Source: GCA-2711565 sp963664245 (GTDB lineage Bacteria; Bacteroidota; Bacteroidia; Bacteroidales; GCA-2711565). Taken from it: a stretch of DNA of 64,000 bases. Position numbers and translations under genes: made by a program. The notes beneath the pieces were generated by a model. The model made no database searches. It worked only from the letters and a program-made list of their open reading frames with translations, and was not told the origin of the DNA. The stretch spans positions 2,542,001-2,606,000 of the forward strand of contig OY760934.1 of assembly GCA_963664245.1 (NCBI GenBank), in the 5' to 3' direction. How positions within the stretch are numbered: position 1 is the stretch's first letter; each line of letters opens with the position of its first letter. Shown here one piece after another: positions 7,965 through 16,190 of this stretch.

Positions 7965-9197
7965 TTGGGAAAGAAAAAATATAAGCCAATATTAGTCGTC
8001 GGAGGTGGAATCAGCGGGGTAACAACCGCTGTTGAACTTGCCGAAGCCGGGAAAGAAGTTATTCTGGTAGAGCAGAAACCTTACCTTGGCGGCAATGTAA
8101 TCCGGATGAATAATTATTTCCCTAAACTTTGTCCGCCTGCCTGTGGACTGGAAATAAATTTCCGCCGAATCAAACAAAATCCGCGCATCAAATATTTTAC
8201 TTCTTCAAGTGTGCTTGATGTTTCGGGAGAGAAAGGGAGTTTTTTTGTAAAGCTCAGAACCGAACCTCAATTTGTAAAAAATAATTGTACCGCTTGCGGA
8301 AAATGCGTGGAGGTTTGTCCGGAAGAACGCCCCGACGAGTTCAATTACGATCTTGCCAAAACCAAAGTTATTTATCTTCCTCACGAGATGGCCTTCCCGA
8401 TGAAATACCATATTGACGAAGCCTTTTGCAAAAAGGAAAACTGCAATAAATGTGTGGAGGTTTGTGAATACCGGGCCATTGATTTTTCTGCAAAAGAAGA
8501 AATCCAAACCCTGGAAATTTATTCGGTTGTTTTTGCCACGGGCTGGAAAAATTATGAAGCCTCAAAAATTGAGAACCTGAATTATAATTCGTCGGCTGAT
8601 ATCCTCACTAATGTAGAGTTCGAACGATTGCTGGCACCCAACGGGCCGGGCAAAGGAAAACTTTTAAAACCCTCGGATCAAACAGAACCTAAAGAAATTG
8701 TATTTGTACAATGTGCCGGTTCGCGCGACGAAAATCATTTACCGTATTGTTCTGCAGTGTGTTGTTCGGCTTCCTTGAAGCATGCATTGAATGTTTCGGA
8801 ACTATTGCCGGACTGCAAGATCAAAATTTTTTACATCGATTTGCGGGTAGCCGGCCGGAATGAAGATTTTTTAAAACGAGTGGAAGCGCAGAAAAACATT
8901 GATTTAATCAAAGGAAAAGCCGGGAAAATTGAGGTGGATGCTGAAACAAAAAAGCTGATTGTTGAAGCAGAGGACATCAAGCAAGGTAAAAAAATAAAAC
9001 AACAGGCCGACCTGGTGGTATTGGCAACGGGCATTGTTCCCAATCATTTGTCAGTCGATTTGGAACTTGACAAAAACGGATTTTTAAGTATCAATCAAAA
9101 AGAAGGAATTCGGGCTGTGTCGTGCAGCAAAAAACCCATGGATGTTTCAGCATCGGTAAAAGATGCCACGGCTGCGGCCCTAAAAGCAATTCAATAA
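7965..9197 (+). CDS. qmoA: Quinone-interacting oxidoreductase subunit QmoA (HdrA-like flavoprotein)
   Basis: A 410-aa soluble FAD/iron-sulfur protein of the QmoABC complex, which links menaquinone to APS reductase. The N-terminal FAD motif is ILVVGGGISGVTTAVELAE. HdrA-type features follow: PPACGLE, CTACGKCVEVCPEERPDEF and CNKCVEVCEYRAIDF as cluster ligands, then VQCAGSRDENHLPYCSAVCC near residue 250. The C-terminus has ATGIVPN and a final DVSASVKDATAAA segment. The only start placing the FAD motif at the N-terminus is TTG at 7965; the first in-frame ATG would delete about 47 residues. qmoB follows after 8 bp. The function assignment rests on family resemblance and on the aprBA/qmoBC context. 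Confidence 0.92.
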   Translation: MGKKKYKPILVVGGGISGVTTAVELAEAGKEVILVEQKPYLGGNVIRMNNYFPKLCPPACGLEINFRRIKQNPRIKYFTSSSVLDVSGEKGSFFVKLRTEPQFVKNNCTACGKCVEVCPEERPDEFNYDLAKTKVIYLPHEMAFPMKYHIDEAFCKKENCNKCVEVCEYRAIDFSAKEEIQTLEIYSVVFATGWKNYEASKIENLNYNSSADILTNVEFERLLAPNGPGKGKLLKPSDQTEPKEIVFVQCAGSRDENHLPYCSAVCCSASLKHALNVSELLPDCKIKIFYIDLRVAGRNEDFLKRVEAQKNIDLIKGKAGKIEVDAETKKLIVEAEDIKQGKKIKQQADLVVLATGIVPNHLSVDLELDKNGFLSINQKEGIRAVSCSKKPMDVSASVKDATAAALKAIQ

Positions 9198-9205
9198 ATT
9201 AACGG

Positions 9206-11320
9206 ATGGTGGAAAAGAAAACAGGCATATACATTTGTTCGGGATGCGAAATCGGGAATTGCATGGATGTAGAAAAACTTTGCACCCTGGCTTCCGAAGA
9301 GTTGAAAGCAGTTGATGTACAAACCCACCCGGCTTTATGTTCGGTGGAGGGCTATGACCTCATCCTAAAAAATATTGAAGAACAAAAACTGGATGCCGCC
9401 ATTATTGCGGCCTGTTCGCCACGGGTTAAAACGGAGGTGTTTGATTTCCCGGAGCATGTTTTGGTAGACCGGGTTAATTTGAGGGAGCAGGTTGCCTGGA
9501 GTTTTGAACCCCGGGACGAAGACACGCAGATGGCTGCCGAAGATTACCTGCGGATGAGTGTGGCTAAAATTCAACACATAAAAATTCCGGAGCCTTACAA
9601 AGCCGAAAATTGCAGCAATGAAATTTTAGTGGTGGGCGGAGGTGTCAGCGGAATCACGGCCGCATTGCAGGGAGCGAAAGCCGGTTATATGGTTCACCTG
9701 ATCGAAAAAGAAAATCAGCTGGGCGGAAGGATGAACGATTTGTTTAAACTTTATCCTTCGGTGTCGCCGTTTAATGAGTTGGCTGAGCCTGGATTGGAAA
9801 GCAAACTGAACGAGCTCAATAGCTTCGAAAATATAAAAATTTATACCTCTACAACGGTAGAAGAAATTAAGGGCGAACCCGGAAATTTTGAGGTGAAACT
9901 CAGCGAAGGAAGAACCTTAAAAGTGGGAGCCATTGTGGCTGCGATGGGATGGAAACCTTACGATGCCGCTAAATTGTCCCACCTGGGTTACGGAAAATCC
10001 GATAAGGTGGTCACTATTTTGGAATTTGAGAAAATGGTGAAAGAAAATCCTGCTCTCAAAATCCCCGAAAACATTTTGTTTATTCAGTGTGCTGGTTCGC
10101 GCGATAAAAATCACCTGCCTTATTGCTCGGGCTATTGTTGCAGCACTTCGCTGAAACAAACTAAATATATCCGTGAGCTAAGCCCGGATTCTTCGGTATT
10201 TATTGTTTATAAAGATATTCGAACCCCCGGCTTGAGCGAAGAATTTTATAAGGAGGTTCAAAAAGACAGCCAGGTTTTCTTTACCAAAGGCGAAATTGAC
10301 GAGGTGCTTGTTGAAGAAAATAGCCTGACAGTAAAAGTTAAAGAAACCCTTTTGGGCGAAGATATTTCTTTGTCGGTAGATATGATTGTGCTGGCTACCG
10401 GAATGACCCCTGCCGGGACGGAAGATTTGAACTTGAGTTATCGTTTGGGCAAAGGTTTGCCCGAGTTGAAATATAATTTTTCGGATTCTCATTTTATTTG
10501 TTTCCCTTACGAAACACGCCGAACCGGCATTTATGCCGCAGGTAGTTTGCGGGCTCCAATGGATATCAGTGCCTGCGAGGAAGATGCTGCCGGAGCCATG
10601 TTCAAGGCCATCCAGTGTGTAGAAGCTACCAAAAGAGGAGAAGCTGTTCATCCGCGTTCGGGCGATCGCTCTTACCCCGAGCTGTACATGGATCGCTGTA
10701 CCGATTGCAAACGCTGCACCGAAGAATGTCCTTTTGGGATGTACGATGAAACCGAAAAAGGAACGCCGCTCCCGAATCCGGCCCGTTGCCGGAGGTGTGG
10801 GATTTGCCTGGGTTCTTGCCCTGAACGGGTTATTAGTTTCTCGGATTATTCCATTGGCAGCATTTCGTCCATGATTAAGGCGGTGGAGATCCCCGATGAG
10901 TTTGAAGAAAAACCGCGCATCCTAGCGTTTGTTTGCGAGAATGATGCCTATCCGGCTCTGGATATGGCAGGAACCAAAGGCTTAAAATACAGTCCGTATA
11001 TCCGGGTGATCCCGGTGCGTTGTTTGGGTTCCATTAATAAAGTTTGGATATCCGATGCCCTGTCGTGTGGTTACGACGGCATCTTGCAAATTGGTTGTAA
11101 GCCCGGCGACGATTACCAGTGCCACTTCATCCACGGAAGTGAATTAACAGAAACCAGAAGCGAAAACATCCGGGAAACCCTGGAAAGTATGATGCTGGAA
11201 CCTGAACGCATACAAACCGAATTTGTGGAGATCACCGATCACCAGAAAATTCCGGGGATTATTAATGATTATATTGAAACCATTGAAGATATTGGTCCGA
11301 ATCCGTTTAAAGACATGTAA
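9206..11320 (+). CDS. qmoB: Quinone-interacting oxidoreductase subunit QmoB (HdrA-MvhD fusion)
   Basis: A 704-aa soluble subunit. After an N-terminal Cys-rich segment (GIYICSGCEIGNCMD) comes an HdrA-like flavoprotein core with ILVVGGGVSGITAALQGAK near residue 148 and QCAGSRDKNHLPYCSGYCC near residue 295. Two ferredoxin motifs follow, CTDCKRCTEECPFG and CRRCGICLGSCPE (about residues 497-540). The C-terminal region with FVCENDAYPALD, VRCLGSINKVW and GCKPGDDYQCHF is an MvhD-like domain, as known in QmoB. It is clearly paralogous to QmoA in the core. It overlaps neither neighbour and is followed by qmoC after 3 bp. Its role is electron transfer between QmoA/QmoC and AprBA. Confidence 0.93.
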   Translation: MVEKKTGIYICSGCEIGNCMDVEKLCTLASEELKAVDVQTHPALCSVEGYDLILKNIEEQKLDAAIIAACSPRVKTEVFDFPEHVLVDRVNLREQVAWSFEPRDEDTQMAAEDYLRMSVAKIQHIKIPEPYKAENCSNEILVVGGGVSGITAALQGAKAGYMVHLIEKENQLGGRMNDLFKLYPSVSPFNELAEPGLESKLNELNSFENIKIYTSTTVEEIKGEPGNFEVKLSEGRTLKVGAIVAAMGWKPYDAAKLSHLGYGKSDKVVTILEFEKMVKENPALKIPENILFIQCAGSRDKNHLPYCSGYCCSTSLKQTKYIRELSPDSSVFIVYKDIRTPGLSEEFYKEVQKDSQVFFTKGEIDEVLVEENSLTVKVKETLLGEDISLSVDMIVLATGMTPAGTEDLNLSYRLGKGLPELKYNFSDSHFICFPYETRRTGIYAAGSLRAPMDISACEEDAAGAMFKAIQCVEATKRGEAVHPRSGDRSYPELYMDRCTDCKRCTEECPFGMYDETEKGTPLPNPARCRRCGICLGSCPERVISFSDYSIGSISSMIKAVEIPDEFEEKPRILAFVCENDAYPALDMAGTKGLKYSPYIRVIPVRCLGSINKVWISDALSCGYDGILQIGCKPGDDYQCHFIHGSELTETRSENIRETLESMMLEPERIQTEFVEITDHQKIPGIINDYIETIEDIGPNPFKDM

Positions 11321-11323
11321 AAA

Positions 11324-12418
11324 ATGATAGCGATTAAACCGGACATAAAATTTAAAAAGGCGTTGATGGAAAGCAGCGGTTCGTCTTTGAGCGAATGTAT
11401 GCAGTGCGGCAATTGTTCGGCGGTGTGTTCGCTGGCTCCCGAGGAGCGGCCTTTCCCGCGCAAGGAAATGATTTGGGCCGCCTGGGGGTTGAAAGATAAA
11501 TTGATTGCTAATCCCGATTTGTGGCTCTGCCATCAGTGTGGCGATTGCAGCAGCTATTGTCCGCGCGATGTAAAACCCGCCGACGTGCTGGCTTCCGTGA
11601 GGCAGCAGAGTTATTTGCAGTTTGCCCGCCCGGCTTTTATGGGAAAATTGTTGAGCAAACCGGCCTGGCTTCCGGTGGCAATTTTAATTCCGGTGCTTAT
11701 TATTTCGGCTATTTTGATGTTGGCCGGAACCTTTACCATTCCTGAAGGCTCGGTGAATTATTCCAAATTTTTTCCGCATGCCTGGTTAAACGGTTCGTTT
11801 TCTTTACTAACATTTTTATCGTACGGAATTGCGGTCACGGGTTTTGTAAAGTTTTATCGCCAGATGAAATCGCATTTCCCGGGTTCCTCTAAAAAAACAA
11901 GTTTCTGGAAAAGCGTGATACAGGTTAAAATGGAAGTGTTGAGGCACTCCAAATTTGCCGATTGCAATTCTCAAAAGACACGAAGAACGGCTCACTTTCT
12001 GGTGTTTTACGGATTTGCATTGTTGTTGCTGGTAACGCTCTATGCCATTGTTGCCGTGATTATTGGAGCCTACCCGCTGGCTTTAAGCAACCCGTTTAAA
12101 ATTATTGGCAATCTTGCTTCGGTGATGCTGCTTGTTGGACTGGGGATTTTTATATACATCCGTTTGTTTGATAAGCGGGTGATTGGCAAAAGCATTTACC
12201 CCGATTGGCTGTTACTGCTTTCTTTTTTCCTGCTTACCCTTTCGGGAATTTTGGTGCAGTTTGCCCGTTTTGAAAACTGGAGCTTTGCTTACCATTTCTA
12301 TTTCTTCCATTTGCTGTGCGTATGGTTTGTGATTATTTATTTGCCCTACACCAAATTTGCCCACATGGTTTACCGCTTTATCGCCCTGACTTTTGCCAAT
12401 GGGATTGGGAGGAAGTAA
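11324..12418 (+). CDS. qmoC: Quinone-interacting oxidoreductase membrane subunit QmoC
   Basis: A 364-aa membrane anchor. The N-terminal about 90 residues are an HdrC-like double-cluster ferredoxin (CMQCGNCSAVCSLAPEERP and CHQCGDCSSYCP). The rest is a NarI/HdrE-like cytochrome b domain with about six hydrophobic segments (near residues 115-137, 155-175, 220-245, 255-285, 295-315, 325-350). His residues in the helices could bind haem. This architecture is diagnostic for QmoC and would couple menaquinol oxidation to the cytoplasmic Fe-S chain. It is the last gene of qmoABC; a terminator follows 54 bp later. Confidence 0.93.
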   Translation: MIAIKPDIKFKKALMESSGSSLSECMQCGNCSAVCSLAPEERPFPRKEMIWAAWGLKDKLIANPDLWLCHQCGDCSSYCPRDVKPADVLASVRQQSYLQFARPAFMGKLLSKPAWLPVAILIPVLIISAILMLAGTFTIPEGSVNYSKFFPHAWLNGSFSLLTFLSYGIAVTGFVKFYRQMKSHFPGSSKKTSFWKSVIQVKMEVLRHSKFADCNSQKTRRTAHFLVFYGFALLLLVTLYAIVAVIIGAYPLALSNPFKIIGNLASVMLLVGLGIFIYIRLFDKRVIGKSIYPDWLLLLSFFLLTLSGILVQFARFENWSFAYHFYFFHLLCVWFVIIYLPYTKFAHMVYRFIALTFANGIGRK

Positions 12419-12471
12419 AGTTTATTTCGTTCCTACGGAATTTTGTGAGTAAGGTTTTTTATAGCTATTGC

Positions 12472-12496
12472 GCCCCTAAAGGGGCTTTTGTTTTTT
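12472..12496 (+). terminator. Terminator after qmoABC
   Basis: GCCCCT-AA-AGGGGC (12472-12485) is followed by TTTTGTTTTTT. The remaining spacer up to 12663 holds a small hairpin (GTCTC/GAGAC, 12539-12554) and a TCCCGGAGGGAT segment, but no gene. Confidence 0.75.
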
Positions 12497-12663
12497 ACCG
12501 CAATGATTTTCTAAATTGTTTTTGTTCCCCGTAAGCTTGTCTCGTTAGGGAGACCATATTTGTAAAAAGTAAAAGTGGAAAGATAAAGTCCCGGAGGGAT
12601 GGGATAAGGGATTAGCAAAGTATTTTCGTAAGCTTTAGCAAATAAATATTACTTGTAGAGGAC

Positions 12664-13803
12664 TTATTTTTCACCCCAAAATTGCTTTGGATTATTTATA
12701 ATATAAGTTTTATAAATTACTCCATTTTTGGGGTTGGTATATATTTTTACAATAGGTTCTTGGTTTATGCCGTCTAATGGTAATAGCTGGATATACTCAA
12801 TTATCTTATTTTCTTCCACAGTTTCTGAATTGTAAGTTGAATTTAGATTTGCTTCTAAACGGTATAGGTTTTTTGCCATATACTTATACAGATAGTATTC
12901 TTTTTTTTGAGATGTTTTCCTGTTCCAATTTGCTTCCGGGTTTAAAATTAGAGGGTTATCGTTTATAAGTCTTTCTCTGACTTCTTGGATTCCTAGTAAT
13001 TCACCTTCTTCATTCATTACATAAGCATCAAAAGTTGGGTCTAGCCAAATCCATTTATTTAATTGATTTGAGAATGCAGTATTAATTACGTGACAGTCAT
13101 TAAATTCTAATGGCTTTGGTTTACATGTTATCATCCTTGATTTAAATCCCATTGCTAAATAACATTCATTTAGTATGGTTGCCATCATTCGACAATTAAC
13201 ACCTCTGTTTTCAGACAGACAAATATTTACTAAATCTAAAGCATTTTTTTGACCAGGATTATCGCTTGAGCCGTCGTGTTTTACTTTGTTGTGAACCCAA
13301 TGCATAATGTTTAGCATCTGTGAAACCTCATCTCCTTGACCAGCTATTGAATCCAGATTAAATGATTTTCTGATCTTTTTGAGGTTTCTATTTTTGCTTT
13401 CTAAATATGTAAACCCAGGAATATCTCTGTCTTGGGTTTCATTAAAAAGATAAGCTTTTTTCAATGTTGTTAGATACGGTTCAAAGTATTTAATCTGAGT
13501 ATATGCACTATCGTTACGGAATAAAACAATGAAATTAAATTCAGTATTATCTGTTAATATTACGTTTAATGTGTCTTGATCTGTTTGAAAAGAAATTGTA
13601 TCTCCTAAATTGTCACTATAATATATATCAGGTTTAATTTCTGGAGAAATTAACCAACATGCTTTTTTATTGTAACTATATACTGATTTTCCATTACATT
13701 TAATGTCAACTTTCCTTGATTTTGCTTTGATGACAGGTAATGATTGTTGTGCAAATGAAATTTCAATAAGTAATGTAAACGCAATAAATAATGTAAATTT
13801 CAT
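12664..13803 (-). CDS. Secreted transglutaminase-like (papain-fold) protein
   Basis: The protein from the ATG at 13803 starts MKFTLFIAFTLL and ends its signal peptide near SFAQQ. An upstream ATG at 13833 would add 10 polar residues before the signal peptide and is less likely. The middle contains a transglutaminase-like catalytic triad pattern: Cys in GVNCRMMATILNECY, His in NDCHVIN, and Asp in KWIWLDPTFDAYV. The region before it (MLNIMHWVHNKVKHDG) is the usual helix of this fold. The protein is probably periplasmic or surface-associated; substrate unknown. It is a single gene, convergent with qmoABC. Its upstream region is copy B of the dispersed repeat. Confidence 0.75.
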   Translation of the reverse strand: MKFTLFIAFTLLIEISFAQQSLPVIKAKSRKVDIKCNGKSVYSYNKKACWLISPEIKPDIYYSDNLGDTISFQTDQDTLNVILTDNTEFNFIVLFRNDSAYTQIKYFEPYLTTLKKAYLFNETQDRDIPGFTYLESKNRNLKKIRKSFNLDSIAGQGDEVSQMLNIMHWVHNKVKHDGSSDNPGQKNALDLVNICLSENRGVNCRMMATILNECYLAMGFKSRMITCKPKPLEFNDCHVINTAFSNQLNKWIWLDPTFDAYVMNEEGELLGIQEVRERLINDNPLILNPEANWNRKTSQKKEYYLYKYMAKNLYRLEANLNSTYNSETVEENKIIEYIQLLPLDGINQEPIVKIYTNPKNGVIYKTYIINNPKQFWGEK

Positions 13804-13861
13804 AGGGTTAGGAGTTTTGTTGTTAATTTTCATGTGTTTTGAATGTTTTGTACAACCTTCC

Positions 13862-13995
13862 GATTTGTCTCAGGGGAAAAAATAAATCCGTGTTAAGTCT
13901 CGTTCAGGTAAATATAAGAAAATTTTGATTAGGCGATGTAACGAATTGACGATATAATGATTTTCGATGTACTGTTTACTGTTGCTGCCAACTTT
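13862..13995. repeat. Intergenic repeat, copy B (partner at 316-455)
   Basis: This copy is in the same orientation as copy A. Conserved blocks in order are GATTTGTC, AAATCCGT, AGGTAAAT, GATGTAACGAATTGACGAT, a TACTG block and GCTGCCAACTTT. It lies between the transglutaminase-like gene and the LytTR gene. Confidence 0.75.
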
Positions 13996-14101
13996 CTTGC
14001 GTCTTGATACTTGTATCTTTAAATTTTCCGGATCAAACTCAACTCATCCCGAATTTTAATGATTAAATAGTCATTTTTCCACTTCAGATTAATCAATTCA
14101 T

Positions 14102-14109
14102 TATATTTG
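14102..14109 (+). promoter_or_regulatory. Candidate -7 box abutting the LytTR gene start
   Basis: TATATTTG ends only 4 bp before the ATG at 14114. With the usual 4-7 nt distance to the start of transcription, the mRNA would be nearly leaderless. The -33 box is not clear. Confidence 0.4.
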
Positions 14110-14113
14110 AGAT

Positions 14114-14968
14114 ATGTTTAAATTCTTAAATAAACCCTATCCTTTTAATGATGATTTAAGTCATAATACCAAGGTCATTTTTCTGATTAGCATAGGTGTT
14201 TTTGTTTTTATGTTTCTATTTCAACCTTTTGAATTGAACAGCCTTGAATTAAATGTAAAAATTAAAATTATTCTGGGGGTTGTCATTGTTACGTTTGTTT
14301 CGTTAAGTGTGAGTCTTTTATTATTGCCATCTATACATCCCAAAATTTTTTTACAAGGGAAATGGAACATTAAGAAAGAAATTTTATGGAATATCTGGAT
14401 TTTGTTTACAATAATGCTTAGCTATATTGCTTATTATCATATTGTAGGAATAGATGTATTTGAGATCAGCATTGTTTCTGTGGTAAAAGTTTTGTTAATT
14501 GCATTGTTACCCGTTTTTGTATTGATAACAATTAACCAAGATCGCTTACACCGCATCTATCTTAAAAAGGCCAAAGAAATGAACAAAAAGTTGGAAGATA
14601 AAAGATGGCTTGAAACAAGAGTAGTAACCATACTTTCTGACTATCAGAAAGACAGCTTGTCGATTAAAGTAAATAACATACTTAATATCCGCTCTGCCGG
14701 GAATTATATTGAAGTTTTTTGGAAAGAAAAAGATGAAATCAAGAGACAGATGATCAGAACCAGTTTAACCAAAGTAGAAGAAAGTTTAAAAAATTTTGAT
14801 TTTATATTCAAATGTCATCGTTCTCATCTGATCAATATAAACCACATTGAAAAAGTTGAAGGGACTCACATGAGTTATAAAGTATATTATAATAAAATGG
14901 AAGAAGATATTCCGGTATCACGGAATTTCTCCCAAAAACTTCATCAATTAATCCGCAAAAAATTATAA
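14114..14968 (+). CDS. Membrane-anchored LytTR-family DNA-binding regulator
   Basis: A 284-aa protein with four predicted membrane helices (about residues 22-40, 48-70, 92-112, 120-143), a short coiled linker (HRIYLKKAKEMNKKLEDKR) and a C-terminal LytTR domain (about 180-284). Typical LytTR marks are ILNIRSAGNYIEVFW, a TSLTKVEESL helix and FKCHRSHLININHIEKVEG. There is no receiver domain, so it is not a classical response regulator; in Bacteroidota such proteins often act with or without a partner kinase. No kinase is adjacent. The downstream neighbour in the same direction is the nitronate monooxygenase gene, 100 bp away. Confidence 0.88.
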   Translation: MFKFLNKPYPFNDDLSHNTKVIFLISIGVFVFMFLFQPFELNSLELNVKIKIILGVVIVTFVSLSVSLLLLPSIHPKIFLQGKWNIKKEILWNIWILFTIMLSYIAYYHIVGIDVFEISIVSVVKVLLIALLPVFVLITINQDRLHRIYLKKAKEMNKKLEDKRWLETRVVTILSDYQKDSLSIKVNNILNIRSAGNYIEVFWKEKDEIKRQMIRTSLTKVEESLKNFDFIFKCHRSHLININHIEKVEGTHMSYKVYYNKMEEDIPVSRNFSQKLHQLIRKKL

Positions 14969-15068
14969 CATTTCATCCCTGCACTCATCCCTTAAGCCCT
15001 AAAACCTTCTTCTTATAACTTTTTTTTCCGATTCCTTATTGCTTGAAATATGTTTGCTTCAAAAAATT

Positions 15069-16172
15069 ATGGAGGCAATAAACATAGGCAATTTAGAAAT
15101 TAAAATACCGATCATACAAGGAGGTATGGGGGTTGGGATATCCTTATCAAGCTTGGCATCAGCCGTGGCAAATGAAGGAGGGGTGGGCACCATCTCTGCA
15201 GTAGGTATTGGAATGCTGGAGCCAGGTTACCGAAATCATTTCAGAGCTTCAAATAAAATTGCTTTGCGAAAAGAGATCCGCAAGGCGAGAAAAAAAACAA
15301 AGGGCGTTTTGGCTGTAAATATAATGCTGGCCGTAAGTGATTTTGATGATTTGTTAAAAATTGCTCTGGAAGAAGAAATCGATATTGTTTTTATAAGTGC
15401 TGGTTTGCCACTACATAAACCCAGAGATATTTCTGAAGAAATCCTTTATCATAGTAAAACCAAATTTGTTCCAAAGGTTTCATCTGCGAAAGCGGCTCGT
15501 TTAATTTTTGAATATTGGTTTAATAAATATAATCGTGTTCCGGATGCCCTGGTTATTGAAGGCCCTGAATCGGGAGGACACCAAGGGTTCAAAATGCATG
15601 AACTGAAAAACAAATCAGTTCATCTCGGAGAACTTATACAGCAGTCTAAAAAAATCATTGATCATTACGAACAAAAAATAGGAAAAAGTATTCCAATTAT
15701 AGCTGCCGGGGGAATATATACAGGGTATGACATTTTTGAAGCCATGCAGCGGGGAGCATCGGCAGTAAAAATGGGTAGCAGGTTTGTAACAAGTTTCGAA
15801 TGTGATGCTTCTCCCTTGTTTAAGAATAATTTCTTGAACAGGAAAAAAGAAGATATGGTTTTGATTAAAAGTCCGGTAGGTTTACCGGCACGGGTTATCA
15901 GAAATTCATTTGTAGATGAAATTATTGCAGGTAAGGCAAAACCGGTAAATTGTCCTTGGAAATGTTTGAAAACATGTAATTATAAAAATGTTCAGTTTTG
16001 CATTGCAGAGGCATTGTTTAATTCAGCCCAGGGAAAACTAAAACACGGTTTTTCATTTGCCAGTACAAAAATTCATCAGGCTACAAAAATTTGTTCTATT
16101 CCAGAAATTTTCAACAAACTGATTCATGAGTATAATCAGGCTGTTGAATATAGCTCTGTTCATTTAGTTTAA
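15069..16172 (+). CDS. Nitronate monooxygenase family FMN protein
   Basis: A 367-aa TIM-barrel flavoprotein of the nitronate monooxygenase (2-nitropropane dioxygenase) and enoyl-ACP reductase II superfamily. Seen are the FMN-binding QGGMGVGISLSSLA at the N-terminus, EGPESGGHQGF mid-protein, AAGGIYTGYDIFEAM and VKMGSRFVTSFECDAS. The C-terminal extension is Cys-rich (CPWKCLKTCNYKNVQFC), which could bind metal or be structural. The start is ATG 15069; a TTG 30 bp upstream is also in frame. The radical SAM gene follows after 18 bp, suggesting an operon. The exact substrate cannot be read from sequence. Confidence 0.85.
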   Translation: MEAINIGNLEIKIPIIQGGMGVGISLSSLASAVANEGGVGTISAVGIGMLEPGYRNHFRASNKIALRKEIRKARKKTKGVLAVNIMLAVSDFDDLLKIALEEEIDIVFISAGLPLHKPRDISEEILYHSKTKFVPKVSSAKAARLIFEYWFNKYNRVPDALVIEGPESGGHQGFKMHELKNKSVHLGELIQQSKKIIDHYEQKIGKSIPIIAAGGIYTGYDIFEAMQRGASAVKMGSRFVTSFECDASPLFKNNFLNRKKEDMVLIKSPVGLPARVIRNSFVDEIIAGKAKPVNCPWKCLKTCNYKNVQFCIAEALFNSAQGKLKHGFSFASTKIHQATKICSIPEIFNKLIHEYNQAVEYSSVHLV

Positions 16173-16190
16173 TACATAAAGCAAACAATT

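Noticed and set aside
12316..12534. Short plus-strand frame crossing the qmoC end and the terminator
   Set aside because: Out of frame with qmoC and runs through a terminator hairpin.
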